From Arthrobacter sp. TMP15 (GTDB lineage: Bacteria > Actinomycetota > Actinomycetes > Actinomycetales > Micrococcaceae), in contig NZ_CP154262.1 in the NCBI RefSeq assembly GCF_039529835.1, positions 3,348,001-3,412,000 on the forward strand: a stretch of 64,000 nucleotides of DNA, given 5' to 3'. How positions within the stretch are numbered: position 1 is the first letter of the stretch; every line of letters begins with the position of its first letter. Positions 26,397 through 35,700 of this stretch are shown here, piece after piece. Under the pieces are notes generated by a model, which saw only the letters and a list, made by a program, of their open reading frames with translations, made no database searches and was not told the origin of the DNA. A program made the translations under genes and the position numbers.

Positions 26397-27251
26397 TCAG
26401 GCGGTCTTGCCGCGGCCAATCTCTGAACTGGTGCCAAAGCTTGACGTCACACGGTCAAGGAATATAGCCAAGATGACAACCGCAATTCCGGCTTCAAAGC
26501 CAAGCCCGGCATCGATCCTGCTCAAGCTGGCTACTACGTCTCCACCAAGACCACCGGCACCGACCATGCCGGCAATGACCACCATGGAAAGTGAAAGCAT
26601 GATGACCTGGTTGACACCCGCCATGATGGTGGGCCGGGCTAGAGGCAACTGGATTTGGCGCAGTATTTTGCTTGGGCTGGAACCAAAGGCGTGCCCTGCT
26701 TCAACTACTTCCTTGTCCACTCCTCGAATGCCCAGTTCGGTAAACCGAACCCCGGGGGCCATCGAGAAAATGATTGTTGCCACAATACCTGGCACAACGC
26801 CCACCCGGAACATCACCAGAGCCGGAATCAGGTAGACCATGGCCGGCATGGTCTGCATGAAGTCCAGAATCGGTCGAATGATGGAGGAAGCCCTGTTAGA
26901 GCGGGCAGCCCAGATACCGAGAGGGATGCTGATAACAATGGCAACCACAGTGGCGATCACCACCAGCGCTAAGGAGTCCATGGCGTTCTGCCACTGATTG
27001 ACCCCAACAATGACGGCAAAGCCAATTACTGTCCCAACACCAAGCTTCCAGCCGCTGGCCCACCACGCGATTGCAGCGAAAATCAGAATGACTGCCCAGT
27101 AGGGCGGTGCTGAGAGTACCCACTCGAGCCCGTCGTAGGCGCCAACCAAAATGCTGCGCACCACGGAGAAAAAGCTGTCAAGGGTGACTATTAGCCAGTC
27201 AAGGCCTACTTCAACCCAGTCGCCCAGGGGGATCCTAAACTTCGGTTCCAC
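26397..27251 (-). CDS. proW: Glycine betaine/proline ABC permease
   Basis: 284 residues with five to six membrane helices and a BPD_transp_1 region (ALVVIATVVAIVISIPLGIWAARS). The ATPase-docking loop is GIRGVDKEVVEAGHAFGSSPSKILRQIQLPLARP. It forms the membrane channel of the osmolyte importer. The GTG start shares one base with the proV stop codon (TAGTG), so the two are translationally coupled. Confidence 0.93.
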   Translation of the reverse strand: MEPKFRIPLGDWVEVGLDWLIVTLDSFFSVVRSILVGAYDGLEWVLSAPPYWAVILIFAAIAWWASGWKLGVGTVIGFAVIVGVNQWQNAMDSLALVVIATVVAIVISIPLGIWAARSNRASSIIRPILDFMQTMPAMVYLIPALVMFRVGVVPGIVATIIFSMAPGVRFTELGIRGVDKEVVEAGHAFGSSPSKILRQIQLPLARPTIMAGVNQVIMLSLSMVVIAGMVGAGGLGGDVVASLSRIDAGLGFEAGIAVVILAIFLDRVTSSFGTSSEIGRGKTA

Positions 27252-28624
27252 TACGCGTCTCCTTCGGTCTGGGCCAGTGCAGCTGTGACAATTTGTTCCG
27301 GGATGGGTGCAAGGCCGCCGTCCACAACGGGAAATTCGCTGGTGGTGGATGGCACGTTGCCCAACGCTGCCAGGAGCGTAACTCTCGGCAAGGCACCTAC
27401 TAGCCGTCCGGCGTCGTCCACTACGGGCAACGGGATGGGGCTCTCAACTGCACGGCCAAAAAGATCGTTCAAGGCTGTGTCGGGGCTAACCGGATCGATG
27501 CCGTTGCGCACGGCGGACACGAGGTCAGTTCCGCGCTTTTCCACCAATGCCATTACGTCGCGGTCGCGCACCACGCCATGGAACATGCCGCGACGGTCCA
27601 CAACGAACGCTGCAGAGACTTGGCGGTCTCGCATGGTTCGCAGCGCGTTGCGGGGTCCTCCGGAAAGGTTTACCACTGCCAGTGGCGCTTCCATCACACC
27701 CCCTGCCGTTAGCACGCGAGTACGGTCCACATCCTGCACAAACTGGGCCACGTAATCGTTGGCCGGGCTTGTCAGAATTTCATCGGGCGTGCCGATCTGG
27801 ACAATCTCACCGTCACGCATGACAGCGATCCGATCACCTAAGAACATGGCCTCGTTGAGGTCGTGGGTGATGAAAACAATTGTTTTATCCAGCTCGGACT
27901 GGAGCAGCACCAGCTGTTCCTGCATCTCGCGGCGAATAAGCGGGTCCAGCGCCGAGAAGGCCTCATCCATCAACAAAATATCGGTCTCGGCGCAGAGTGC
28001 ACGGGCGAGGCCAACGCGCTGCTGCATGCCACCGGAAAGCTCGCCCGGGTACTTCGCACCCCACCCCTCAAGCCCTACCAAAGACAGGATCTTCTCGGCA
28101 CGAGCGAACCGTTCTGATTTGGCTACGCCCTGTACTTCCAAGGCATATGCGGCATTATCAACCACAGTTCGGTGCGGCATCAGCGCGAAGTGCTGGAAGA
28201 CCATGGAGATCTTTTGCTGACGTACACGGCGTAATTCTTTATCGCTAATCTTGGAAATATCTATCCCACCGATGTCCACGGAACCCTCAGTGGGCGCCCA
28301 CAGTCCATTCAGCGTACGGATCAGCGTTGACTTGCCTGAGCCCGAGAGGCCCATGACAACAAAGATCTCGCCCTTTTTAACCTCGAATGATGCATCGATC
28401 ACTGCGGCTGTGCCTAGCCCTGTCAGTTCATCGCGCTTCTTGCCAGCTTTAAGGCGCTTGATGACTTCGGCTGGTCGCTTGCCGAAGACCTTGTAAACAT
28501 TCTTGACGCTCAGTGCAACGTCATTTCCGGACGCTTCCCCTGCAGTGTTTTTCGCAGCTGCACTGCCTTCAAGTGTCGAAGGGACGCTTTGTTGCTGCGC
28601 GTCATTCTGTTTGGATTCGTACAC
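27251..28624 (-). CDS. proV: Glycine betaine/proline ABC importer ATPase with CBS domains
   Basis: 457 residues. An OpuAA/ProV-type ATPase (residues ~30-300) has Walker A GLSGSGKST, signature LSGGMQQRVGLARAL, Walker B ILLMDEAFSALD and switch His in FITHDLNEA. A C-terminal pair of CBS domains (~315-440: DRRGMFHGVVRDRDVMALVEKRG, VVDDAGRLVGALPRVTLL) is typical of OpuA-like importers, where it senses ionic strength or c-di-AMP. The first ~35 residues are a polar extension. It heads the proVWX operon with a 543-bp region upstream. Confidence 0.93.
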   Translation of the reverse strand: MYESKQNDAQQQSVPSTLEGSAAAKNTAGEASGNDVALSVKNVYKVFGKRPAEVIKRLKAGKKRDELTGLGTAAVIDASFEVKKGEIFVVMGLSGSGKSTLIRTLNGLWAPTEGSVDIGGIDISKISDKELRRVRQQKISMVFQHFALMPHRTVVDNAAYALEVQGVAKSERFARAEKILSLVGLEGWGAKYPGELSGGMQQRVGLARALCAETDILLMDEAFSALDPLIRREMQEQLVLLQSELDKTIVFITHDLNEAMFLGDRIAVMRDGEIVQIGTPDEILTSPANDYVAQFVQDVDRTRVLTAGGVMEAPLAVVNLSGGPRNALRTMRDRQVSAAFVVDRRGMFHGVVRDRDVMALVEKRGTDLVSAVRNGIDPVSPDTALNDLFGRAVESPIPLPVVDDAGRLVGALPRVTLLAALGNVPSTTSEFPVVDGGLAPIPEQIVTAALAQTEGDA

Positions 28625-29167
28625 GTAGTACCCGTCTACACAGCGGTTCGAAACCCACCTTTATGATGGGCAGCTGAACACTGCGATTAGTGATCTCGTG
28701 CTGCAGGCGCTGACGTTCGTCAAACTCTTCGATTCCCCACTCACCCCGATCGGGGCTGTGAGGAAAGACGGTCTCGCCCTGTAAATAAGGACTGAAATCG
28801 GGAGGCTATCCCTACCGCCAGTTCAGCGACTCATGTCAGGCTGCCCCAATACCTTGCGAAGATGATGCCTCATCTGGCGCAAAGCAGCGGCAGTTGCCTG
28901 CAGGCTTGTCGGTCTACTGGTTCACCTTAAACGATAACAAAGGCGATTTCGCTAAGAGCAGAAATACGCGATTAATGGTGACTGCGAGGGGCTACAATAT
29001 AGAATTTTTGGCGCGCTGATGCGGCTGTGCAAGAGTTACGCTTTCGTAACTAACAGCAACAGTTGGCACTGTTCACGACTGCGTTTAGCGTGTCCCTGCC
29101 CACAGTTCCCGCATGCCGTAGGCGATTGCCGCACGCTTTGTCCACGTTAACTTGATAGCTTGAAGAC
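28625..29167. other. 543-bp intergenic region between proV and xth
   Basis: No supported gene. It must hold the promoters of the divergent proV operon and xth. A frame open from 28628 to a TAA at about 28783 on the plus strand reads like a protein tail (QRFETHLYDGQLNTAISDLV, then QALTFVKLFD) but has no start codon or ribosome site and is not recognised. A CCCCGATCGGGG palindrome lies at 28744-28755. The segment 28930-29060 is AT-rich and promoter-like. No riboswitch was recognised. Confidence 0.5.
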
Positions 29168-29971
29168 GTGAAGATTGCTACTTGGAATGTGAACTCCCTG
29201 CGTGCCCGTGCCGACCGTGTGGAGGATTGGTTGCGCCGAACCAATGCCGACGTGCTCACCATTCAGGAGACTAAATGCAAAGACGAGAACTTCCCATGGG
29301 AACTATTTGAAAGCAATGGCTATGAAGTAGCGCATTTTGGTTTTAGCCAATGGAACGGGGTAGCTATTGCTTCCCGTGTTGGCCTGGAGGACGTTGAACG
29401 CACCTTTTCCAATCAACCCACTTTTGGGAAGGGTGGCAAGGATCCCGTGCAGGAGGCACGGGCCATTGGCGCTACCTGCAACGGAGTTCGGATTTGGAGC
29501 CTCTATGTGCCCAACGGCCGTGCACTCGATGATGAACACATGCCTTACAAGCTGGGGTGGCTTGACGAGCTAAAAAATCAGGCTGCGGGCTGGCTTGCTC
29601 AGGACCCCAATGCCCAGATCGCGCTCACAGGTGACTGGAACATTGCACCCCAGGACGACGACGTCTGGGACATCGATTTCTTCCGTAACCAAGGCCTCAC
29701 CCACGTTAGTGAACCCGAACGAGCTGCGTTCACTGCCTTCGAAACGGCGGGCTTTACCGACGTTGTCCGGCCGCTAAACCCTGGGCCGGGCGTTTACACC
29801 TACTGGGACTACACACAACTTCGCTTCCCAAAACGCGAAGGTATGCGCATTGACTTCGTTCTGGGCTCACCAGCATTTGCCGCGCGCGTCACCGCCGCTG
29901 AAATTGACCGCGAGGAACGCAAGGGCAAGGGCGCTTCCGACCACGCACCTGTCATTGTGGAATTGGGCTAG
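29168..29971 (+). CDS. xth: Exodeoxyribonuclease III
   Basis: 267 residues. Catalytic motifs of the Xth/APE1 family: ATWNVNSLRARADRV, TIQETKCKDENFPW (metal Glu), LTGDWNIAP (Asp/Asn), GMRIDFVLGS (Asp) and GASDHAPVIVEL (Asp-His). It cleaves DNA at abasic sites and removes 3' blocking groups in base-excision repair. It starts with GTG at 29168. A gene of unknown function follows after 3 bases. Confidence 0.95.
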   Translation: MKIATWNVNSLRARADRVEDWLRRTNADVLTIQETKCKDENFPWELFESNGYEVAHFGFSQWNGVAIASRVGLEDVERTFSNQPTFGKGGKDPVQEARAIGATCNGVRIWSLYVPNGRALDDEHMPYKLGWLDELKNQAAGWLAQDPNAQIALTGDWNIAPQDDDVWDIDFFRNQGLTHVSEPERAAFTAFETAGFTDVVRPLNPGPGVYTYWDYTQLRFPKREGMRIDFVLGSPAFAARVTAAEIDREERKGKGASDHAPVIVELG

Positions 29972-29974
29972 CCC

Positions 29975-30814
29975 ATGACGGGTGGGCTGTACCTGGGCGG
30001 CACACAACTCCCCTTCATCTCCAACCTGCGCGTCTACTTGCCACGCGAAGCCTATGGTGCAGCGGAGTTTGCGTCATTGGAGGGGCTGATGCACTCCGAG
30101 GCACATGCCATCAGCACCGACACTAATGAGCTGACGGATTCGCTGGCTAGAGTAAGCCGGGCGCACCCCAACCCGCTTCCGCGAATTTCAGAAGATCGGG
30201 TCCGTGTCCTAACTATGGGCGAAGGCACACCGCTTCTTTACGCGCCCAACCAGCTCCTGGCCCGATCGGTTTTGGGCTCAAGCGAATTATTCTCCGGAAA
30301 TATGGCCCAGCTGGCTGCCTTGGTTCTCTCCGAGGAACAATGGGCGCTTGAGCTTGCCCGGGCGTCAAGTTCGTCGCCGTTGCAGATGCCCTTGCAGACA
30401 CGCTCATCGACCTGGGGTATCCCGTTCAGTTGGTTCATCCTGGTATATGCCAATGACCGCATGGAAGTTGTGGAACTGAACGGGCGGATCCTCACGGTGC
30501 GCATCCAGGTTCCGTTGGCTACCGCCGTGGGCCGCGTTGAGCGCACTCTGGAGATGCTCGCCCAAATGGCTCCGGATCTTGACCTGTACACCGAGCTTGA
30601 GAACTTGGGCAGCTGGCTGAGCGGTTTTTCCAGCGGCGCCGTGGAGTTGGACTATGGTCCGGTGGCTAACCGTGTGCACCCTGACGATTCACCGGCCGAC
30701 GTACACATGGGCTTGGCCTGCCTGGCCGACGGCGATTTCACTGGTGCAGCCGCAGCATACCGCAGGCTCGCGAACCGCTGGATGCCCATACGGCAGCTTG
30801 CACGGGCCAACTAG
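29975..30814 (+). CDS. Conserved protein of unknown function
   Basis: 279 residues with no membrane helix or signal peptide. No family was recognised with certainty. Visible features: an N-terminal GGLYLGGTQLPFISNLRVYL, a central acidic region, an aromatic core WGIPFSWFILVYANDRMEVVE, and a C-terminal DVHMGLACLADGDFTGAAAAYRRLANRW segment that resembles a single TPR-like helical pair. It starts 3 bases after xth and is surely co-transcribed with it, yet nothing in it points to DNA repair. Codon use is similar to the neighbours. Confidence 0.8.
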   Translation: MTGGLYLGGTQLPFISNLRVYLPREAYGAAEFASLEGLMHSEAHAISTDTNELTDSLARVSRAHPNPLPRISEDRVRVLTMGEGTPLLYAPNQLLARSVLGSSELFSGNMAQLAALVLSEEQWALELARASSSSPLQMPLQTRSSTWGIPFSWFILVYANDRMEVVELNGRILTVRIQVPLATAVGRVERTLEMLAQMAPDLDLYTELENLGSWLSGFSSGAVELDYGPVANRVHPDDSPADVHMGLACLADGDFTGAAAAYRRLANRWMPIRQLARAN

Positions 30815-30842
30815 CGCTGCGTGTTTTGAGCCCCTGCCGCTA

Positions 30843-31859
30843 TCAGGGCTCCTGCCATGGAGCCGTCGATCCGCGCTTGATGAGGCTAAACGGCATGAAT
30901 TCTGCGCGTATGGAGTCAATTTTTCCACTTACTTCCGCCAGTAACATCTTTGCAGCCAGCCTCCCATGGTCAGCTGGTTTTTGTCCGATGGTTGACAGGC
31001 CCGCCGGCCCAGCAAAATCGTGGTCATCAATGCCCACCACGGACAGATCCTCCGGAATTCTGATACCCCGCCGTTGCGCCTCAAACATCAAACCCAAGGC
31101 CATCTCGTCGGAGCCACAGAAGATAGCAGTTGGCGCTTCCCCGGGCAAATCAAAGAGTCGGGCGGCCGCTGCCACACCCTCACCAACCGTGTAGTCGCCA
31201 ACGACATTCCATTCCGGGCGCAGCTCAAGTCCCGCCCTGAGCATGGTGGCTTCGAAGGCCGCCGACCGTAGAGTAGGAACTACGAAGTTCTTTTCATCAT
31301 TGATACCGCCACGCAGGTGCCCGATCTTGCGATGACCTAAATCGATGAGGTGTTGGGTAGCGGCAGCGGCCGCCGCCGCATCATCAATATGTATCCCTTG
31401 ACAGCCCTCCACTGGACCACCAACAGACACTGTCGGAACGTGGGTTCGTTGCAGCTCCCCAAGCTCCGTGGCGGATAACCCCAAGCAAAGGACTACCAAC
31501 GCATCGATCTGCTTGCGCACCATTTGTTCAGTAAACCTGCGCTGCTGGCCATGCATGTAGCCGCCCAAACTAAACAGCATCAAGTTGAAGCCGTGCTCGC
31601 GCAGTTCTTGATCAATCCCTTCCAGCGCACGTGCAAAGTACCAGCGGTCAATGAACGGGACCAGGACTCCCACCGTTTTCATCTGACCTGTGGCCAATCT
31701 GGTGGCTGACGGAGATGCTACATAACCCATCTCTTTGGCCACGGCCAACACTCGTGCCCGTGTGGTCGGATGGACTTTAGGCAGACCACGGAGGGCGCGT
31801 GAGACTGTTGCGGTTGAAACCTCCGCACGCTCGGCAACGTCGTCGATACTGACTCTCAT
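30843..31859 (-). CDS. LacI-family transcriptional regulator
   Basis: 338 residues. The N-terminal lac-type HTH reads VSIDDVAERAEVSTATVSRALRG with the hinge region KEMGYVASPSATRLATGQ, followed by a periplasmic-binding-like effector domain (VGVLVPFIDRWYFARALEGI, IFCGSDEMALGLMFEAQRRG, DLSVVGIDDHDFAGPAGLSTIG). It very likely represses the sugar ABC operon just upstream on the same strand (35605 to 31986), where a LacI-type palindrome lies before the first gene. The genes are separated from it by 126 bp with a small inverted repeat (31890-31917). Confidence 0.93.
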   Translation of the reverse strand: MRVSIDDVAERAEVSTATVSRALRGLPKVHPTTRARVLAVAKEMGYVASPSATRLATGQMKTVGVLVPFIDRWYFARALEGIDQELREHGFNLMLFSLGGYMHGQQRRFTEQMVRKQIDALVVLCLGLSATELGELQRTHVPTVSVGGPVEGCQGIHIDDAAAAAAATQHLIDLGHRKIGHLRGGINDEKNFVVPTLRSAAFEATMLRAGLELRPEWNVVGDYTVGEGVAAAARLFDLPGEAPTAIFCGSDEMALGLMFEAQRRGIRIPEDLSVVGIDDHDFAGPAGLSTIGQKPADHGRLAAKMLLAEVSGKIDSIRAEFMPFSLIKRGSTAPWQEP

Positions 31860-31889
31860 GCCTGTGTCTTCCTCTCTATTTCCTCAGTC

Positions 31890-31917
31890 ATTGCCAAGGT
31901 GGCACTGGCTTGGCAAT
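31890..31917. terminator. Hairpin between ABC operon and lacI-type gene
   Basis: ATTGCCAAG (31890-31898) pairs with CTTGGCAAT (31909-31917) around a 10-base loop, in the gap after the small membrane protein gene and before the regulator gene. There is no T-tract, so it could equally be an operator or a weak terminator. Confidence 0.4.
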
Positions 31918-31985
31918 CACCTTGGCGGCTCGCCCAAACCGGGAACGGCAGTGCAGGCTATGAGAACAGAGTCTGACATCTGGAG

Positions 31986-32243
31986 CTACTGAGGGCGTCT
32001 ACTCCGCCTCTGGGGCAGTTTCTTACGAAGCCGGATCATGCCCCAAAGACCCAAGCAAACAAGCAATAACCCTATCGCCCAAATCAATGCTGGTTCTCCG
32101 GTGAGTTCCAGCCATACCGTCACTGCGAAGAGTACTACTGCCCAAAAACCCAGGAAACCGATGATGATGTCAAAGTCTTCAGCACTTTTTTGCTTGGTTG
32201 TGGGAATGTGCAAACTATTGGTTTTTTCCGTTTGTTTTCGCAT
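31986..32243 (-). CDS. Small two-helix membrane protein
   Basis: 85 residues: a polar N-terminus (RKQTEKTNSLHIPTTKQ), two membrane helices (IIIGFLGFWAVVLFAVTVWL and ALIWAIGLLLVCLGLWGMI) joined by ELTGEP, and a strongly basic tail (RLRKKLPQRRSRRPQ). It starts 3 bp after the stop of the permease gene, so it is part of the sugar transport operon. Function is unknown; a similar small membrane gene often ends actinobacterial sugar ABC operons, though I cannot name the family. Confidence 0.75.
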   Translation of the reverse strand: MRKQTEKTNSLHIPTTKQKSAEDFDIIIGFLGFWAVVLFAVTVWLELTGEPALIWAIGLLLVCLGLWGMIRLRKKLPQRRSRRPQ

Positions 32244-32246
32244 TCT

Positions 32247-33137
32247 TTATTTCACCGCCCCTGCTGTGAGCCCCGCGACGATCTTGCGCTGGAAGATCAA
32301 CACCAAAATCACCAGCGGAATGGTCACAACAGTTCCTGCGGCCATCACGGCCGTATAAGGTTCCTGGTGAGGCTGGGAACCAGCAAAACTGGCGATAGCT
32401 ACTGTCACGGTCTGGGTGGCGTCGCTGGAGAGAATACTGGCAATCAGGTACTCGTTCCAGGCTGCGATGAACGCCAGGATAGCAGTGGTAAATACTGCCG
32501 GAGCCGCCAGCGGCATAATGACCTTGCGGAAGGCCTGCCCGGCTGAACAGCCATCAATGCGGGCGGCTTCTTCCAACTCCCACGGCATCTCACGGAAGAA
32601 AGATGTCAGTGTATAGACGGTTAGTGGGAGGACAAAAGAAATGTTCGGGATGATCAACGCTTGATATGTGCCCATCCAGTTGATATTTGTAAACAGCTGG
32701 AACAAAGGTGTCACGATTGCCACGCCCGGGAACATAGAAGCCCCGAGCACAACTCCCAATACAAGAAACTTCCCGCGAAATTTCAGCCTGGCCAAGGCAT
32801 AAGCCGCAAACACCCCAAAAAGCAAAGCAACCGCAGTGGTGACACTTGAGATGAAGAGGGAGTTTAGCAGCGCCCTATCCAAGTGGTTGCCCATCTCGGC
32901 AGAAAAGGCCGTGGCAAAGTTGTCCCACGTGACATGGGTAAAGAACGGTGTTGGATCGAAGGTGTACCCAACTTCGCGAAAAGCGGTGACTACCATCCAA
33001 TAAAACGGTAGCAGGCACCAGATCACTATAACTACGGCACTGATGTATGTTCGTGAGCTAGCCCATCGTGCGCGTCTCCGGGCAACAGTCTTGGCCGCGG
33101 CGGTATGTTCGCTTTGAGTTTGCATAACCGTGCTCAT
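32247..33137 (-). CDS. Trehalose/maltose-type ABC permease, MalG type
   Basis: 296 residues, six membrane helices, and the EAA loop LEEAARIDGCSAGQAFRKVIMPL. The sequence GASMFPGVAIVTPLFQLF in helix 3 and the C-terminal FQRKIVAGLTAGAVK are typical of the second permease of disaccharide importers. The ATG start overlaps the MalF-type stop by 4 bp (33134-33137). It works with the lipoprotein at 34316 and a shared ATPase encoded elsewhere. Confidence 0.92.
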   Translation of the reverse strand: MSTVMQTQSEHTAAAKTVARRRARWASSRTYISAVVIVIWCLLPFYWMVVTAFREVGYTFDPTPFFTHVTWDNFATAFSAEMGNHLDRALLNSLFISSVTTAVALLFGVFAAYALARLKFRGKFLVLGVVLGASMFPGVAIVTPLFQLFTNINWMGTYQALIIPNISFVLPLTVYTLTSFFREMPWELEEAARIDGCSAGQAFRKVIMPLAAPAVFTTAILAFIAAWNEYLIASILSSDATQTVTVAIASFAGSQPHQEPYTAVMAAGTVVTIPLVILVLIFQRKIVAGLTAGAVK

Positions 33138-34165
33138 TTCAGCTTCTCCTTAGCTCCGCCACTGGCTGATTCAACTGCGTTTGCACCGAGGAACCGAACA
33201 AAAATGAACGCCACAATAAAAATAATCAAGAACGTAATTGTTGACAGGGCGGCCGCCGAATTAAAACCAATCCGGATTTGATTGACAACCAAAATGGAGA
33301 GCGTTGTGGTGCCATTTGCCCCTCCTGTCATGATCGCCGGTAGATCGTACATACGCAGCGCATCCAGGACGCGGAACAAGATGGCGACCATGAGAGCTGG
33401 TTTCACCAAGGGCAGTGTGATCAACCGGAATCTTTGCCAGGTGGAAGCACCATCCACTTTTGCAGCCTCGTAGATGTCCGACGGGATCATTTGCAAACCA
33501 GCCAAAATCAGCAGTGCCATGAATGGTGTTGTCTTCCACACGTCGGCGATAATGATCGCAGTCCGTGCGGGGCCTTCACTTCCTGTCCATAGGATCGAGG
33601 TGTTGAAGAGCGTGTTGGCAATCCCATCAAAGGCAAAGATAAAGAACCACAGCTTTGCTGTGACAGCTGTCGGGATAGCCCACGGGACAAGAACTGCCGC
33701 ACGCAGCACACTGCGGCCCCGGAAAGTGCGGGCCATAATCAATGCCATCCAAAAACCAAGAATGGTTTCAAAAAACACCGTTACCACGGTGAAAAAGAAC
33801 GTTACTCCGGTCGCTGACCAAAACTGCGCACCCAAAGTGCCAGGGGGGCAACTTAGTGCGTCGCCGCTGGGGCCGGTGCACTGCTGGAACAACCAGTGAA
33901 TGTAATTTGTCAGGCCGGCAAAGCCGCCAGCCACAAATGTGCCCGTAACCGGGTCCAGACCCTCATCTTGTTGCAGCGACATAATGATGGCGTTGATCAC
34001 TGGATACAAGATGACGATTGCCAAAACAACTAGTGTTGGGACAATCAGCAGCGTCGCTGTCCGCCCTTGGGTCTTTTCCTTGCGATCCGCGCCTACTTCA
34101 CTTTTGGCGCTCGGCCCCGTTGGCGCCTTACCAGGTTTGGCTTGCGGGTCTACATTTGTGGACAT
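33134..34165 (-). CDS. Trehalose/maltose-type ABC permease, MalF type
   Basis: 343 residues with six membrane helices; a ~45-residue polar N-terminal tail precedes helix 1 (ATLLIVPTLVVLAIVILYPV). A long loop after helix 1 carries two cysteines (FQQCTGPSGDALSCPPG), unusual for the family and possibly disulfide-linked outside. EAA loop: DIYEAAKVDGASTWQRFRLITLPL. ATG 34165 is preferred because AAAGGGGC lies 6 bases upstream; ATG 34180 has no such site. Disaccharide specificity is inferred from resemblance to ThuF/MalF. Confidence 0.92.
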   Translation of the reverse strand: MSTNVDPQAKPGKAPTGPSAKSEVGADRKEKTQGRTATLLIVPTLVVLAIVILYPVINAIIMSLQQDEGLDPVTGTFVAGGFAGLTNYIHWLFQQCTGPSGDALSCPPGTLGAQFWSATGVTFFFTVVTVFFETILGFWMALIMARTFRGRSVLRAAVLVPWAIPTAVTAKLWFFIFAFDGIANTLFNTSILWTGSEGPARTAIIIADVWKTTPFMALLILAGLQMIPSDIYEAAKVDGASTWQRFRLITLPLVKPALMVAILFRVLDALRMYDLPAIMTGGANGTTTLSILVVNQIRIGFNSAAALSTITFLIIFIVAFIFVRFLGANAVESASGGAKEKLK

Positions 34166-34207
34166 GCCGGCCCCTTTCATAATCCTCGATTGATGTGCAA
34201 CGTCAAC

Positions 34208-34258
34208 AACGGGTGGTGCGCGTTTTGGCTATTCTCAGCCTCAGCAGCACCACCCGTT
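34208..34258. terminator. Intercistronic hairpin between binding protein and MalF-type permease
   Basis: AACGGGTGGTGC (34208-34219) pairs perfectly with 34247-34258 around a 27-base loop. It sits in the 150-bp gap after the binding-protein gene, the same position as the hairpin at 20338-20370 in the other sugar operon. It probably sets the ratio of binding protein to permease. Confidence 0.6.
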
Positions 34259-34315
34259 ACTAGCGGTTCGGCACCCTTGTTTTCGCTCTCACACTGGTGC
34301 GAGTACCGCCACCGG

Positions 34316-35605
34316 CTACTTGGATGTGGTGGTGTTGATGGCTGCTTCCATATCCATCAACGCCTGCTCCACGGTTTTGCTACCTTGCAGAGCCGCGAAA
34401 CTGTTCTGTTGGATTGCCTGAGTAACAGCCGGGTAGAACGGAGTTACCGGACGGGGCACAGCATTTTCAATCGAGGTCTTCAAAACTGGCAAGTACGGCA
34501 GCTTGGCAATGAGTTCCGCATCGTCGTACAAGGAACCGAGCACCGGTGCCATGGATCCCTGCGTGGCGTAGAACTTTTGGGTTTCTTCCGACGTCATGAA
34601 TTCTAGGAAGTCTTTAGCAGTGGCTTTGTTCTTGGAGTACACACTGACTCCCAGATTGTGTCCACCAAGGGTGGAAGCGCCTGGGCCATCCTTGCCCGGC
34701 AGCGGCGCAACACCAAAGGTGTCCTTGATTGTGGAGGAGCCGTCTGTTTTGGCAAGATTATAAACATAGGGCCAGTTGCGCAGGAACATTAGCTTGCCAG
34801 CTTCAAATGACTGGCGACCCTGCTCTTCCTGGTAGGTCAGAGCCTGCTTGGGGATATCCCCATCCTTGTAAGCCTTAACCAAGTTTTGCAGCCCAGCTTT
34901 TGCCTCTGGGGAATTTACTGTGGATTTGCCATCTTTATCCACAATCTTCCCGCCTTCGCTGTTGATGGCTTCAGCGACGTTGACTGTTAGGCCCTCGTAC
35001 TGGGCGAACTGACCGGCGTAGCAATCGATGCCTTTTTCCTTGGCGATGGAGCACATGCCCATCATTTCTTCCCAAGTTTTGGGTGGGGTGGGTACCAAGT
35101 CTTTCCGGTAATAAAGCATGCCACCGTCGGAGGTCTGCGGGAGCGTGTAGAGCACGTCCTTGTAGGTTCCTGTTTTCACTGTGGCCTCAAGCATGCCATC
35201 AGTACTTACCTTCATGGCGTCTGACAAGGGTTGCAGCCAGCCTTTGGCCGCAAACTCTGCCGTCCAAATCACGTCAACGCTGGCCACGTCGTAATCAGCG
35301 TTTTTTGCTTGAAAGTTTTTTACCAAGTCATCATGCTGCTGATCGGCGTTATCAGACTGTTCCTTGAATTTAACTTGCTCGTCTTTGTGCGCAGCGTTCC
35401 ACTTTTCAATGAGCGGGCGCACCACGTCGGAGTTGTCCTTTCCCTGCACGTAGGTGATGGGACCTCGGCCATCAAGGTTCTCTGAGGCGGCGCCGTTGCC
35501 GCCGCTGGTCCCCCCTCCGGTGCCCCCGCCACAAGCGGAAAGTGTCATGGCGAACACCGCAGCAGCCGCCAGTGGCATATACAACTTTGAAATCTTGGTT
35601 CCCAT
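34316..35605 (-). CDS. Trehalose/maltose-type ABC binding lipoprotein
   Basis: 429 residues. The lipobox is LSACGGG, followed by a Gly/Ser-rich spacer (TGGGTSGGNG) that lifts the domain off the membrane. The body is a family-1 binding protein (KFKEQSDNADQQHDDLVKNF, DVIWTAEFAAKGWLQPL, GGMLYYRKDLVPTPPKTWEE). ATG 35605 is chosen since AGGAG lies 7 bases upstream; ATG 35611 is too close to that site. It is the first gene of the operon, about 100 bp below a LacI-type operator. Trehalose, maltose or a related disaccharide is the likely ligand. Confidence 0.92.
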   Translation of the reverse strand: MGTKISKLYMPLAAAAVFAMTLSACGGGTGGGTSGGNGAASENLDGRGPITYVQGKDNSDVVRPLIEKWNAAHKDEQVKFKEQSDNADQQHDDLVKNFQAKNADYDVASVDVIWTAEFAAKGWLQPLSDAMKVSTDGMLEATVKTGTYKDVLYTLPQTSDGGMLYYRKDLVPTPPKTWEEMMGMCSIAKEKGIDCYAGQFAQYEGLTVNVAEAINSEGGKIVDKDGKSTVNSPEAKAGLQNLVKAYKDGDIPKQALTYQEEQGRQSFEAGKLMFLRNWPYVYNLAKTDGSSTIKDTFGVAPLPGKDGPGASTLGGHNLGVSVYSKNKATAKDFLEFMTSEETQKFYATQGSMAPVLGSLYDDAELIAKLPYLPVLKTSIENAVPRPVTPFYPAVTQAIQQNSFAALQGSKTVEQALMDMEAAINTTTSK

Positions 35606-35700
35606 GCTCATTCTCCTAAAGTGAAAATCTCCATACGCTGCATCCTTTTGGACGGATCGCGCCAGTGGTGAACCTCACACTAGTTACAAGCGGGCATATA

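Noticed and set aside
28628-28783. Possible 51-codon protein tail upstream of proV
   Set aside because: No start codon, no ribosome site, not recognised; an open frame of this size can arise by chance.
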